NCBI RefSeq assembly: GCF_000340215.1
Contig: NW_006921534.1
Location: 2,143,248 to 2,207,247, forward strand
Direction of reading: 5' to 3'
Length of the DNA: 64,000 nt
DNA from: Pseudocercospora fijiensis CIRAD86
Taxonomy: Eukaryota > Ascomycota > Dothideomycetes > Mycosphaerellales > Mycosphaerellaceae
Shown: in pieces, positions 12,001 to 23,550 of the stretch
Layout of the letters: each line of letters begins with the position of its first letter
Numbering within the stretch: the stretch's first letter is position 1
Program-made: the position numbers and the translations under genes
The notes under the pieces: generated by a model
Seen by the model: only the letters and a program-made list of their open reading frames with translations
Told to the model about the DNA's origin: nothing
Database searches by the model: none

Positions 12001-12560
12001 ACCTCTTAGGCTTAGGTTTAACTTGAACCCTAGGTAAGCCTAAGGCTTATACTCGATCGTTCGGATCCTCTATAGAGGGGCAACCTCTAGATTAATCCTA
12101 CCTAGATACGTAAAGTTATATACTAATACGGCTTCGCGGTTGTATAGAAGCTCGTATAGCAAATCTAGTTCGAGATCCGAAAGCTCGATACTAGGTTTAA
12201 TGTTCGCTAGTCTCTCTAGCGTTAGCCTCGATCCCCTAGGAATAGCAGAGAACTTTTTAGTAATGTACCTCTAGTCGTATAGACTATCCCTAGGTATTAA
12301 TATCGCTTCGCGGTTAAGGCACTTTTATCGCTAGTTAGGATTTCCGCTAGGATTAGACCTATCGGTTATATGTACGCTACCTTTTACGGGCTTAATCTTG
12401 TTAGCTACCCTCTTATATAGGGTATATATACTAACCGCTCGTAATACCCGAGCTCTCTCTCTTTAACGTTAGGCCCGGAGATTAGCGTAACAGAACAGCG
12501 CGTAAACTTCATTAGAAGTCTCCTTTAGTCGGTAGGTATATAGCTAGTAATCCTAATTTA
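9037..12560 (-). pseudogene. Pol (RT, RNase H, integrase) of the 12.1 kb element
   Basis: The minus strand encodes a Ty3/gypsy-type pol. The reverse transcriptase catalytic box is readable near 11547-11576 as FLDDIGIKGP with both Asp intact. The RNase H end is seen near 10700-10780, with the typical run VPSKKHTRPDSLSRRP. The region from about 10300 down to 9450 would hold the integrase. The frame ends in an acidic tail with a stop near 9037. RIP-type stops interrupt it, and a 100-base N gap (9352-9451) removes part of the C-terminal region. It cannot encode a working enzyme as written. Confidence 0.75.
9352..9451. other. Assembly gap (100 N)
   Basis: One hundred consecutive N within the 3' part of pol of the 12.1 kb element. 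The round number suggests a gap of unknown true size. Confidence 0.99.
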
Positions 12561-12586
12561 TAATTCCGGCGAAAACGTTAGATTCC

Positions 12587-12611
12587 TAATAATACCCCCG
12601 GGGTAGCATTA
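12587..12611. repeat. 25 bp near-palindrome, copy 5
   Basis: Copy with core ACCCCCGGGGT at the boundary between the gag-protease and pol regions of the 12.1 kb element. Confidence 0.85.
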
Positions 12612-12649
12612 GCTCGGCGTTCTAATTAGTTAGTTCGGATTCGGGTAGA

Positions 12650-15600
12650 TCCGCTTCCGGCGGCGATGCCTACGACAGCATTATTACCGAGATTCGTATA
12701 CTAGGTAGTCGTTGCACTGTTATGCTCGCTGTCGCTTCGAGCATTCGTCTCCTTAGTATAGAGCCTAGAAACTAGCCTTGTCGTATAGAGCGGCGCACCT
12801 CTAGATATAACCTATTTAAGCTATATTAACTTATAGCGCAGATTGCCGGTCTTATAACCGCGCTATAGCGTTTCCCGAAGAGCGCTTAGAAGCAGCAAGG
12901 ATATCCTTATAGGACTTATAGCTAGTATTTCCGATATAACTAGTAAATACGACTCGGTTGCCCTTCTAGTTAGCGATAGTTCCTTCCTAGGAGCTATCGT
13001 CGCAGTTGCGCTAGATACTCCGGGTTATACGAGACTATAGTCGACCTAGAATAATTAGCGTATTCGGGTTAGCGGCAATCTAGAAGGTAAAGGAAAAGCA
13101 TATACCGAAAGCGTCTACTATAACATTATAGCAGGCACCTACTAGTGCAACCTCCCTATTTACTCCCTATATACTAAGGGAAATATCTCTGTTTATTAGT
13201 AGTCGGAGCTGTTTAGCCTAGCGCTTACTTATAATAAGTGACTCTAAACTATTATTAAGCATTGCTAGCAACTGCTAACTATAGCTTCCGATAGTAACTT
13301 AAATATAGATAGCGGGAACGACGGCAAAGGAACGGGTAACTACGGAAAGGTCTATATTATTAGGGATAGAGTAAAGTTCCTTAGGTCGAGGAGGTCCTAC
13401 TCGACCGATTTATTAGCTAGTAAATCGGACAGCCTTAATAGAAACTAAAACCGAAGCAGAGTCGGCATTATTATTATCCCCTCGGCCTATCTCCTTAATC
13501 CCCTCTTCGTTAGCATTATCGATAGTCTCCTAGCTCTCGTAGGTTACTAATTCGCCTTCTGCTAACTCCTAGGCCCCTAAAAATTCAGGAAGGAACTGTA
13601 GGGAAGAGACGTCGATATAGTCCTCTCGCCCCTATTTATATCGGAGGGCTACAAGGTCTTTTATAAAGGTAGTATCGTTAGGAATCCGGCTCTAGAACAG
13701 GTTAGTAGGCAAACCGTATACTAGAAGCTCCCCTATAGACACGTTAGACTTAAGGTCTAGGAACTATAAAGCCTAGAAGAGAGTATTTGCCTTTGTATCG
13801 TAGGAGTTAGTAGGCCCGGCACTATACTTCTTTATATACCTATTAAAGCGAAAGCTCTTTAGGTCGGCTAACTTTCGTTTATAGGCCGGCGGGTTAGCTA
13901 GGCCTAGGGTACTACTAAGGTCGGTAGTAGCATCCTCTATATCGATATCCGGAGTCTCTAGGACCTCGGGAGAGGCTATACTAGCTCGGGTTGCACGGTC
14001 TTTAGCTATCTAGAGTGTTTTAGTCTTAGCGACTAATTCTCGCTGTTTCTTAGCCTTATTAGCTGCCTACTTCTTAAGTATCCTAGTAGGGGCTACCGTA
14101 CTAGGGCGGGTAGGGTTCTGCGGGCTCTTGCCCTTGCCCTAGGACTAGGTTTAGGACGACTAAGTTTAGGACCTTATAGCAGCGTAGACATCTACGCTGT
14201 TCTTAGTAACCGCGTAAACATTAGTAACTGCGTCCGGGTCCTAAGACACAAAGTTGACTTTAATAGGCTTAGTAGTACCGTTACTGCTCCGCTCCTTAAC
14301 TTGTTTTGCCCTAACCTTCTAAGTTTCTCGTTTAGTAATAGCGGCGAGGGTACTGTTCCTAGTATCCTTAAACTCGATCTTGCTACTATACTTCTTCTTT
14401 AGAAGACTCCTAAGTTAAGGCAGCTTTAGGGCTCTGCGATCCTACTCGAAGTTAATCTTGTCGCCGGTGTCGGTATAGTAGAACCGACTATTTACTTACA
14501 TAACGAGCTTCCTCTTAAGAAGCTCCTTCTAGATAGGGCAGTCTAATTAAATATGTTTGAAACCGCCGCATATCTAGCACTTGCTATCTAAGTTAGAATG
14601 GATCTTCCGTATAGCGTAGACGTTAACTAAAGGGGCCTTAGGGTAGTTAGGATCGGAGACCTAGTAGACTAGTAGTACATCCTTTAGTATACTAGCATTA
14701 AGGACCTCCCTAACTCGCTATAGTGCTTTCGCATTAAGGTTGAGCTAGGCTAGGGATTTAGCTAAGTCCGCAACGTCCTAAGAATGCTTAGTAATAGTAG
14801 GAGTTACGGTACTAGGACTACTTTGCGATTTAGGAAGAAACTTAGGCCCTCTAGTTCCCGAGGTATCGTTCCTTACCTAGGCTAGGTTATTCCGGTCCTC
14901 GCCGTAAATGAACTTCTTTGCGTTAGCGGAGCTGTTAATGTCGTCCTTAATAGCCTCTAGGACCTCTTTATACTTCCTAAAGGTCTCGGGATTAGCTTCG
15001 CTAAGCTTATAGCGACGGAAGACACGCTTAGCCGTAGACTACGGCAACCCTTTAAGGAGTAGCCTCGTTCTCTAAGAATTCTCGAGGTCCTGCTAGTCGA
15101 TACCGTCCGCTAATTTAACAAACTCGCGGACGTACTCCTTTAGGTCGTTATCTTCGGTACGCCTCTCTATATAGAGGTTCTTAAGCTACGTACGACTGCC
15201 TTTAATGCGACGGCTGTCGCGATCCCGATACTCCCTTATAAAGGCCTACTTAAAGACCTCCTAGTCGGCATTAGACTTGTCGTCCTTTTCTAGGTAGCTA
15301 ACTAGGGTTCTAAGGGTTCGGTAAAGCTTAGTAATAGTAGTCCTCGTAAGGGACCGGACCTTGTACTAGTCCGACTCCTCTTCGAGTCTATACTCGGCTA
15401 AGTTGTCCTTAAAGCGTTCTACGTACGCCGTAGCGTTCTACCCTTCGAACAAAGGGTTCCTACTACTTCCTAGCTCTAGCGGGCGACGCCTGTTCTAACG
15501 GAGAAGGTTAGTTTGCCCTTAAATCATCTTTATAACGATATTGTAGAGGGCCTCGGGCGTAGAAGGCTCGATAGCCCCTAGGTCGACGGCGCTTATAATA

Positions 15601-15710
15601 ACTAGTCGTCGCCTAATTTCTTCGTTAATAGGGTCTAGTAGGTTATTAGATTCCGAAGATTCCGCTAATTCGTAATGCTCGCTTTCGCTAGAGCTTATTC
15701 GATTGTTGTA
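12650..15710 (-). pseudogene. Gag-protease of the 12.1 kb element
   Basis: The minus strand from about 15710 encodes a gag-like chain with RIP-type stops. A CCHC zinc knuckle is read at 14538-14579 with exact C-x2-C-x4-H-x4-C spacing (CxICGGFKHIxLDC, x being stops). Further along, around 13240-13320, lies a stretch like a retroviral-type aspartic protease, with an LLAMLNNS run where LD(S/T)G-type residues are expected; the Asp-to-Asn change fits RIP. The start codon and exact end are not resolved. Confidence 0.65.
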
Positions 15711-15818
15711 AAGTAGTTAAAATAAAATGCTATAGGAAAGTGTTTTTAGTGTATATTGTAGGTTTAGTTTGTTTCGATATTGCTATACGAGAGAATAGTA
15801 TACTAAGCTGTTTTCTTC

Positions 15819-15843
15819 TAATATTACCCTTAGGGTAGCATTA
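15819..15843. repeat. 25 bp near-palindrome, copy 6
   Basis: Most diverged core (ACCCTTAGGGT), but symmetry is kept and extends outward (TTCTAAT before, ATTAGAA after). It lies just upstream of gag in the minus-strand sense. Confidence 0.8.
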
Positions 15844-16508
15844 GAATTTGGCCTCCTAGGGGTCGCCTATACACCTCTAGGAGCTAAGTTTAGTATTAGA
15901 CGAAAGCCGCTCGAAGGGAGAGACTACAATCTCTATTTACACCTAGATTCTAGAAACTAGCTCGTATTTCCTTTAGCTAGGCGGGGGGGGGGGGCGGGGA
16001 CCTTCTTTTTTTTTTTTTAGTAGAAGGCTAAGCACTATCCGAACGAGGCAGCGAATCCCGAAATAGTCTACCTAGTTAATAGGGGGAACTGTCTAGGCAT
16101 CCGACCTATAATCTAGAAATTGCTATTATATAGATAGTCTTAGCAAACTAAGCAAGGCCGATAGGTAATTAGTCTATCTCCTCCTTAGGCGGGCGGTAGC
16201 TTATCTCGAGCAAGCGGTACTAAATAGGTCTTCGACCTAGAGCCGAGTCCTTAGAAGCTAGCTATAGTTATAGACTAGGCCCTAAGCTGTAATAGTCCTA
16301 AGGGTTTATAGCTTTTCGGGGTTAAAGCGATGCCCTCGTTAAGAGGTTCTCTGCTTGTCGTAACGGGCCCTTAAGATACTTCGGTATCGTCCGTATCGTA
16401 GGCTCTTATCGTACCCTCGCTTCGGTTATAGCTATTCGTACCTAGAGACTACCTTTAACATACCCGAACCTGTTAGATATAAAGAGATAGCCCTACCTTC
16501 GGCTCTAA
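15844..16508. other. 5' untranslated region of the 12.1 kb element
   Basis: This lies between the 5' LTR (16509-16787) and gag on the minus strand. It contains a G-run of about 12 bases followed by a T-run of about 13 bases near 15985-16018. A primer-binding site should sit next to 16508, but I could not match one to a specific tRNA. Confidence 0.45.
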
Positions 16509-16787
16509 TAAAGGACGGAAACTAATACTACTACTACTACTTATAGTAATAGTACAGGCTACCGAGGGTAACATAACCTATAGCAATATAGGCAGCTATG
16601 TTTAGCAAGATAGGATAACGAGACTGTCGCTTAGGCTGATAACTAGAGCCCTATAATATAGGCATTGTAGAAGTGTAATATAAACAATATACTGTACGAG
16701 GTTGATAATCTGTCTACTCTATAGAAGGAGGCCTCTTATATAGGCTTAAAACTAGCCTATAGGTATAGGGCCGGTTACCAGCTAATA
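16509..16787 (-). repeat. 5' LTR of the 12.1 kb element
   Basis: Direct repeat of 4686-4964, followed at once by the TTAG target duplication at 16788-16791. Beyond it, copy A coding sequence resumes. Confidence 0.85.
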
Positions 16788-19700
16788 TTAGGTAAATAGC
16801 CTTGCTATCTTAATAGGTACTCCTTCTTACCCTACCTAGTCCGATACTTTAGGATACGTTCTACAGACTACAGCTCTTTACTATTAGCTAAGACTTCTTC
16901 TAACTTAGTAGGCGCTTTATCGCCTTTACGCTAGTAGTATAGTTTAAGGAGGGATACGTAGAAGGTGTTATAGATAGTATAATAAGGTGGAAGCTACAAC
17001 TAATAGGCCTATACGGAGGAGCCTTTAACTTCTCGAATACGGAATAGGCCAATATATCTTAGTGCGAGCTTAGGCCTTGTTTTGCTATTAGGGGATAGGT
17101 GTTTGCGGATACGGAGGTTCTTCGTACTAAGTATAACTATATCGCCTTGCTTAAAGGTTATTAGCATATAGTGTTTATTATAGTAGGCCTTCTAATAGGC
17201 CTAGGCCTTTGCTAGTTTGTTAGCTATGTTAGCGTGAATTTCTCGCATCTTCTAAACCCTCTTAATAGCCGCTAGTGTTTTAGGTTAACCTTAACCCGCT
17301 TCCCTTTCCTTGCGCTCGGCCTCGAGCGATAAGGGGTCTTGTAGCATAGTAGCGTTTTAGCCTATTATAGCGAAATAAGGTAACACCTTAGTAGATAAGT
17401 AGACACTATTATTGTATACGAATTCGGCTAGTTATAGGAGGTTAACCTAGTCGTTAGGGTTCTTATTAATATAGCTGCGTAGGTACTGCTATAGCGTAGC
17501 ATTCTGCCTCTCGGTCTAGCTATCTATTTATAGATAGAATGCTATAGACAGGCGATGCTTAAGTCTTAGCTATAGGCATATCTTACTTTAATAGTAAGAT
17601 ATAAATATCGAGCCTCGGTTAGAGACTATCCCCTTAGGGGTTCCCTAATAGCTACAGAAGATGTTATTCTATAGTGACTTAGCTAAGTTAATAGCTGTCT
17701 AATCCTTCCTAGTAGGGATGTAACGAGCGCCTTTAGTAAATCGGTCTACGACGACTAGGATAGCGTTAAAGATGTCTTTGCTTCCTCTTCGCTTAGTAGA
17801 GGGAAGACCTATAATAAAATCTATTATAAGCTCTGCAAATAGCTTCTTTAGAATAGGGAGTAAAGACAACTCGCTAAATAGTAAGTGCTTTAGTGCTTTA
17901 ACTCGCTAGTATACTATATAGGTCTATATATACTCCTTTATATACCGCTTACTATTCGGCTAGTAGTATATACGCGATAGTAACTCGTACGACCTCTCTA
18001 TACTATAGTAACTAGCGAGTTCACTATTATAGTGCCTCTTTAAAAGCTCTTATCTGATCGATTGTTTAGTAGGGATATAGTATCTGCCCTTGAACTTTAA
18101 GTAACCTTTATCGTCGATCGACTAATTATTATTACTCTTACTAGATCGGGTCGCCCGCCTACTTACAAGCCTATTAATGCGCTCGACAGCAAAGGCGTCC
18201 CTCTACTAAGCACGCAATAGCTTATCTATAAACGATTAACTATCCCTATTTGCAAGGTTATTTAATAGCACCCTCGCTATCGAACGAGGTACGTATTATA
18301 TGCATCTAATAGTACTAGTAGCTAGATTAACTGCAACCTCTTCTATAGTGCTATCGCTATAGATAGCAATATCTTCAATCGAGTCGTTATAGCTCGAGCG
18401 ATCTACGTCCTTTTTAACGTATACTAGAAGAACGACAACTCCGCTATAGTATTTATTGCCGCCGCGGGGTCCGGAAGTCCGCTTATCCTACGCCTACTTT
18501 ATAGTAAGGTCTATAGCAATCTTATACTATAGGGTTAGAAACAGAGAATTAATATATTAGGTTTCGCTATCGTAATTAGGTCGCCTCGATAGGCTATTAG
18601 TAGGGTTACTTACGCCTAGCCGATATAATATATTAAAATCGAACCTAGCGAGGTAGACGGCCTATCTAGCCTATCGACCTATAACCCTAGTAACCTTCGT
18701 AATTCTACGGAGGTTGTTATAGTCCGTATAGACCTAAATAGGGTACTAAGCACTATCGAGATAATAGCGCTAGTACTTAAAGGCTTCTACGATTGCTAGG
18801 AGCTCTTGCTCGTAGGTCTCGTACCGACGTTCTATATCGATTATCTTCCGTAAAAAGAAGGCAATCGGGTGCTAATAGGTATTATTAGCCTGCTATAACA
18901 TAATAGCTAATATAGCGAACTGTAAAGCGTTAGTTTCAATTCGGATCTGCTTGCTTAGTACGAAATAGTATAATAAGGGGACATTAGTAAAGCGTTGCTT
19001 TAGGCCGTTAAAAGCGGCTTATACTCTATCAGTCCATTTAAACTCTCTAGTTAGGTTGGCCTTGGTTTTAGTAAGCTTAGTTAGGGGCATTATATGCCGT
19101 AAATAGCCCTTAATAAACCGACGGTAGAAGTTAGCAAAACCTAGGAATAATTAAAGCTTTTTAATAGACGTAGGAACGGGCTATTTAGTAATTGTTTTAA
19201 TCCGGTTAGGATCAGCCTTAATACCCTCGGTTGAAATAAGAAAGCTAAGGAATAACACCTCCTTAGAAGCAAAGGTACATTTAGAAGGTTTGCAATACAG
19301 TCTATAGGCTCGTAGGCGGTCGAGGACCTTACGTACTACGGCCTAGTATTCTGCAATATTAGGTAAATGTATGTAAACTAGGATATTATCTAGGTAGACT
19401 ATACAGAGATAGTCTAATAGATCCGAAAGGGCCCGATTAATGTAGGACTAGAATATTGCAGGGGCATTAGCTAAGCCGAATAGCATAACTAAGTATTCGA
19501 AATAGCTATAGCGAGTATAGAAGGCTGTTTTCCATTCGTCGCCCTTACGAATGCAGATACGATAGTACGCATCCTTAATGTCTAGTATAGTATAGTAGTA
19601 AGCGCTAGAAAGGCGATCGAGGGTCTTATTAATAAGCGGAAGTAGATAGCGGTCTTTAATAGTAATAGCATTAAGTCTACGGTAATCGACGTATAACCGT

Positions 19701-20600
19701 AGGCTACTATCCTTCTTTAGAACAAATAGGATTAGTACACTAGCAGGGCTGTTACTATACTAAATGCGACCGTTAGCTAGGTTTTCCTCTAGGTACTTAC
19801 GCAATATAGCGAGCTCTCGTTTACTAAGGTTGTAGAGGGGACTAAAAGGAACCTCTTTACCCTCTATAATATTAATCTTATAATCTATCTCCTTAAATAT
19901 AGGCAATGTCGATGCTAAGTAGTATTTAAACACATTAATATAGGTCTCTCGAATAGGCTCTAGTATACGTTCGAGCTAATTAGAGTCTATACCGTTAGGG
20001 GGCACAGGTTCTTCGTTATCCCTACCGAGTAGGTCGGCAGTCGGATTAGCTAGGGTTAGGTTGCTAATGAATAGGACCCTAATATCGTTAGGGCACTCGC
20101 TAACATTAATATATTTAATATCCTCTTTCCTAGCGATTCTAAATCGCTACTATTAGCTACCTAGGTCTATAACTATAGTATAGTACTTAAGAATAGGGTT
20201 GCTAATAACAATATCGGATAGGAGGCTGTCTATATCTACCGCGTAGGCAGTAAAGTTTAGTAGGCGTTCATTTCCGAGGTCGTCTTTTAGAACTATAGGA
20301 ATATAGTAGGCTCTATAGGTTAAGTGCCGAGCGTTATTAAACTAAGCAAGGGTTAGTAGGTTAGTCTTCGGCAGTTGTCGAAGGTCTAATTACTTAGCTA
20401 GGTAATAGCTAATAAGGGCGCTAACTGAATTTCCGGGGTCTAGTATAACCTTTGCCTTATAGTTAGTATCGGGCTTAGATATAAGACAGGTACGTATAAT
20501 AGCTAGTACAATGTCGATAGTCTTACGCCGTACGAGGCTAATAGTTAGTACGGCGCTTACTCTTTTTTCGAAGGTTAGCCTATAGGGGTAGCGTTAGCTA
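16788..20600 (-). pseudogene. Gypsy copy A pol (PR, RT, RNase H, integrase, chromodomain)
   Basis: In minus-strand order I see a protease-like VILDPGNSV box near 20425-20460, reverse transcriptase with the box IVYLDNILVY at about 19373-19402 (second Asp changed to Asn, as RIP would do), an integrase core beginning VVVDRFTKGARYIPTRKD near 17700-17770, and a chromodomain (VERILKYRTR, GKKEYLLR, QGYLP) near 16790-16890. The chromodomain is cut by the 12.1 kb insertion, and its last part lies at 4579-4685. Many RIP-type stops make it non-functional. Chromodomain elements of this type target heterochromatin. Confidence 0.8.
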
Positions 20601-21960
20601 CTAAGAGGTACTTTCGGTACTTAGCGGCAGCACGGTCGATTCGGGCCTAGTCCTTAGGTTTATCGCATTAGCCTAGTAGATAGCTAGTGCTATTACAATT
20701 GAAGCACTTTAGTCCGGTTAGGGGATTGCTATAGCTATTACCGCTATTGTTAGCCGAGCGATTAGTACTATAGGGATACGAGCCCCTTCTACGGCCCCTA
20801 TCGCGGCCTCCTCTATATAGCCGCCGGCTACGGCTTCTTCTACGGTCGTTGTTACTATTCCTATTGTTAGTATTATTGTCTTAGTAGGAACCTTAGTTTC
20901 CTCCGCGGCTACGGTTGCTACGGTTGCTAGTAGGTCGAATCCTTAATTCTAGTCGTTACTAGAGCTAGACAGCTCGTTTAGCAGTTTCGACTTCGACTAT
21001 AAATTAAATGCGTATAAGATTGGTCTGTTTAAACACACGGCGGCGGTCCAATTTAAGGACCAATTCCTATCGCAATTTAGAGCGTATTTCGGAAATCTAG
21101 ATAGAGTCGGTCTTAGCTAGCAGATCGTCCTCGAGGGTCTTTAAATAGGCCTTAAATAAGCGGGCCGATTGATCAGTCTTTTGTTTAGCTCGAAGGTATT
21201 AGTCCTAAGCGTATTGTTGCCTTAGTATAGGGTTTCTAAGGGTGTCTAGCATAATAGTTTTATAGGTCTGCTACTAAACAGCGGTCTAGTCGTCGAGGGA
21301 GTCGAAATAGTTATCCTATATACGCTTTAGGTCGCTATTGATATACTGCATAGCATATACGACTAAGGAGTAGTCGTCTAGTAGCGCTCTTAGTGTATTA
21401 CGCTAGTTAAGTTTATAGTTACGAATGTAGTCGTTATACTGTTTTCGACTAGAGCTATTAAACATAGTATAGTCCTTAAGCTTAGCATCCTTCTTTTAAA
21501 TAGAAGGTCCTACTACTAGTTCTAGTCTAGTAGTAGTTGTTAGGGCTTCCTATAGGCGGCGAATCTCGAGGAGATTATCCTTTAGCTATTGTTCTTAACG
21601 TAGGGCAGTAAGCCTGTTTCGGGTAGCTTCCTAAAGTCTCGCTACTAGCTAGGGGCTAAAGGCTAGCTAGCTATATCGTCGATTAATAATATTGTTAAGA
21701 ATGTCGTTAACAGGCAATTCTAGATCGTTACCTAGGATTATAGGTTCTTCTTTAGTAGGCTTAGTAGCAGGCCCTTTAGTAGGAGGCACTTTAGTAGGTG
21801 CTTTAGTAGGCACTTTAGTAGGCACTGTGCTACTAGCGTTATCATTGCTAGCGCTACTAGCGGCAGCACGGTTGTTATTGCTTCGCGATAAGCCGGCTAT
21901 TATAATAGGGGATAACACTAATAATGTATTATTAGCCCCTAAGATACGGATATAGCGGAA
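20600..21960 (-). pseudogene. Gypsy copy A gag
   Basis: The minus strand carries a gag-like protein. A zinc knuckle at 20665-20706 reads CFNCNSTSYLLGxC: spacing is C-x2-C-x4-H-x4-C, but His is Tyr, which fits RIP of a CAY codon. The N-terminal end (21667-21918) stays open, with Ser/Ala/Asn-rich sequence and a short PTK-containing repeat. The forward frame over the same bases is a shadow. A nearly parallel copy lies at 27780-29142. Confidence 0.7.
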
Positions 21961-22183
21961 TTAGTAGATATTAGTCTAGTACGATTAACTTAGTGTAATA
22001 GGCTGTATAGAAGGCCTTGCTTAATGATTGGTACGGTTATTCTAATAGAATAGTACGTATAGATCCCGCCTCGGGCGTAATATAGTTAGATTAACGGTTT
22101 TCGTAGCTATACCGCTAAAAGCTTGAAATAAGGACTATCTAGCTACTACCCTTAAAGGGTAGATCGAATACTATATAAGAAGG

Positions 22184-23506
22184 GTATATTAGCAGGTAGA
22201 TAGGGTAGTAGTAGGTACAAGTAGTATTCGATAAGGAGCTAGGAGAAGAGGGAGGAAGGCAGGAGAGTTAGCCTAACGCTAAGCGCCAAGCCCTGCCTAA
22301 GGCATTAAGACCCTAGCTTCACTCGGCCTAGTTACATACTAATTACGTATAGCCTCTTTAGCCCTAACAAGCTAGTCTTTGTTCTAGTCTTAACCTCTAT
22401 TACCGCTAACTTAGTAGGTCTAATAAGCCGCTTAGTCCGCGCTAAATTAAACGCACAACTACCGATTATGTAACTATATTAAACCTTACCTCTAATATAG
22501 CATAATATCTAACTCTAACTGCGCTATCCCTATATATAATAAACTATAAAGTAATATATATCTATAAGAATTAAGGGCCTTCGACTAATTATAATACGAG
22601 CGCGTCTTCCCTACTATAATAGGTAGACGTACGAGGTATTGCAGCCCTGCCTCCGCTCTAAGTAATATCGTACCGAGTTCTTTACGTCTACTCTTAAAAG
22701 ACCTAGCAATGTCCGCTCCCGAGGGTTTGTCCGCTTCCGAGGGTTATTATTTACTATCGTAGTTTTACTAGCCTAAATTAGTTAGGTTTAGTAGCCTTTA
22801 ATTATTAATCTTATCTTATCTTTTCGGAAAAAACACAGCTCGTCTAGTTTCTATAAGTAAAGGCTATTATAAGTATAGTAGTTAAGGTTCGCCTCGCTTA
22901 AAGGGTTAGATAGATCGAGGAGTAACCTATTATCCGCAAGATCGACCCTAGCTAGCTTAGCTCTATAGTTTTGCCCTTAGTTAGTCTATTAGTCGCTTAA
23001 TCTTTTAGGCGGCTTAAAGTTTTAATTAAAGTTTTGATTAAAGGTGCCTTAGGCTCGTAGTGCAGGTAAGGTTATGCCCGTAGGCGTAGTAATAATAGCA
23101 AGTAATATTAACAATAGCGGTACTAGCCGTCTTAGCGCTAACTTTACCTTACTTCTAATTTCCTTCTTTAACTAATAACAACTCGGCAACACTATTACTA
23201 ATATAGCGGTGTCCTTCCTTTCTTAAATAGCAATATACCCCGTAATACTGTTACTAATATAGCCGCGCCGGCCGCGCCGTCCTTCGCTAGCTCGTAGCGC
23301 GACGCTATCGTCTTTATTACCGTTATTCGCACGCGCGCGCGCGCCCTTGTTAATCGCTTAGGCCTTAGGGCCTCGATAGAATAAAAGAACAAGAGGGGCG
23401 CTAAGAGAAGGGTCTTATAGGGTGCGCTAGTAAAGAGGTAGATTCTATAATAGTGTAGTTTTATTGTCCTTTATTACTAACAATTGCTTGCCTCTAATTA
23501 GTTAGC
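22184..23506 (-). mobile_element. Shared LTR between gypsy copies A and B
   Basis: This matches the 3104-4523 repeat and lies between the gag end of copy A and the pol end of copy B. It therefore serves as the 5' LTR of A and the 3' LTR of B in minus orientation. A deletion of about 38 bases relative to the 3104 copy is seen near 22370. It contains a short CG dinucleotide run near 23329-23344. One shared LTR between two internal regions is typical of recombination between elements. Confidence 0.65.
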
Positions 23507-23531
23507 TAATAGCACCCCGGGGGTAGCATTG
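23507..23531. repeat. 25 bp near-palindrome, copy 7
   Basis: Core ACCCC-GGGGGT-like, with the last base changed from A to G. It sits 20 bases past the pol stop of copy B, matching copy 1 next to copy A. Confidence 0.8.
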
Positions 23532-23550
23532 TTCCTAAGCCTTAGTAACA

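Larger units (their letters stand above)
4686..16787 (-). mobile_element. 12.1 kb nested Ty3/gypsy-type LTR retroelement
   Basis: Direct 279 bp LTRs lie at 4686-4964 and 16509-16787. TTAG flanks both sides (4682-4685 and 16788-16791). Deleting the element and one TTAG leaves a junction identical to uninterrupted copy B near 23650, which proves insertion. On the minus strand the order is 5' LTR, gag-protease (about 15710-12650), pol (about 12560-9037), an unknown third frame (7893-5437), 3' LTR. All three frames carry RIP-type stops. A 100-base N gap falls in the 3' part of pol. The element is unusually long for Ty3/gypsy because of the third frame. Confidence 0.85.

Noticed and set aside
21692..21955. 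Plus-strand frame with Leu/Val/Gly-rich hydrophobic chain (and its twin at 28891-29142)
   Set aside because: It is antisense to the PTK-rich gag N-terminus of copies A and B.
23198..23392. Short minus-strand frame in the shared LTR
   Set aside because: It is not preserved in the sister LTR and has no features.
4524..23531. GC-rich palindromes as bacterial-type terminators
   Set aside because: Context is eukaryotic and they lack a consistent T-run; kept as an unexplained repeat instead.
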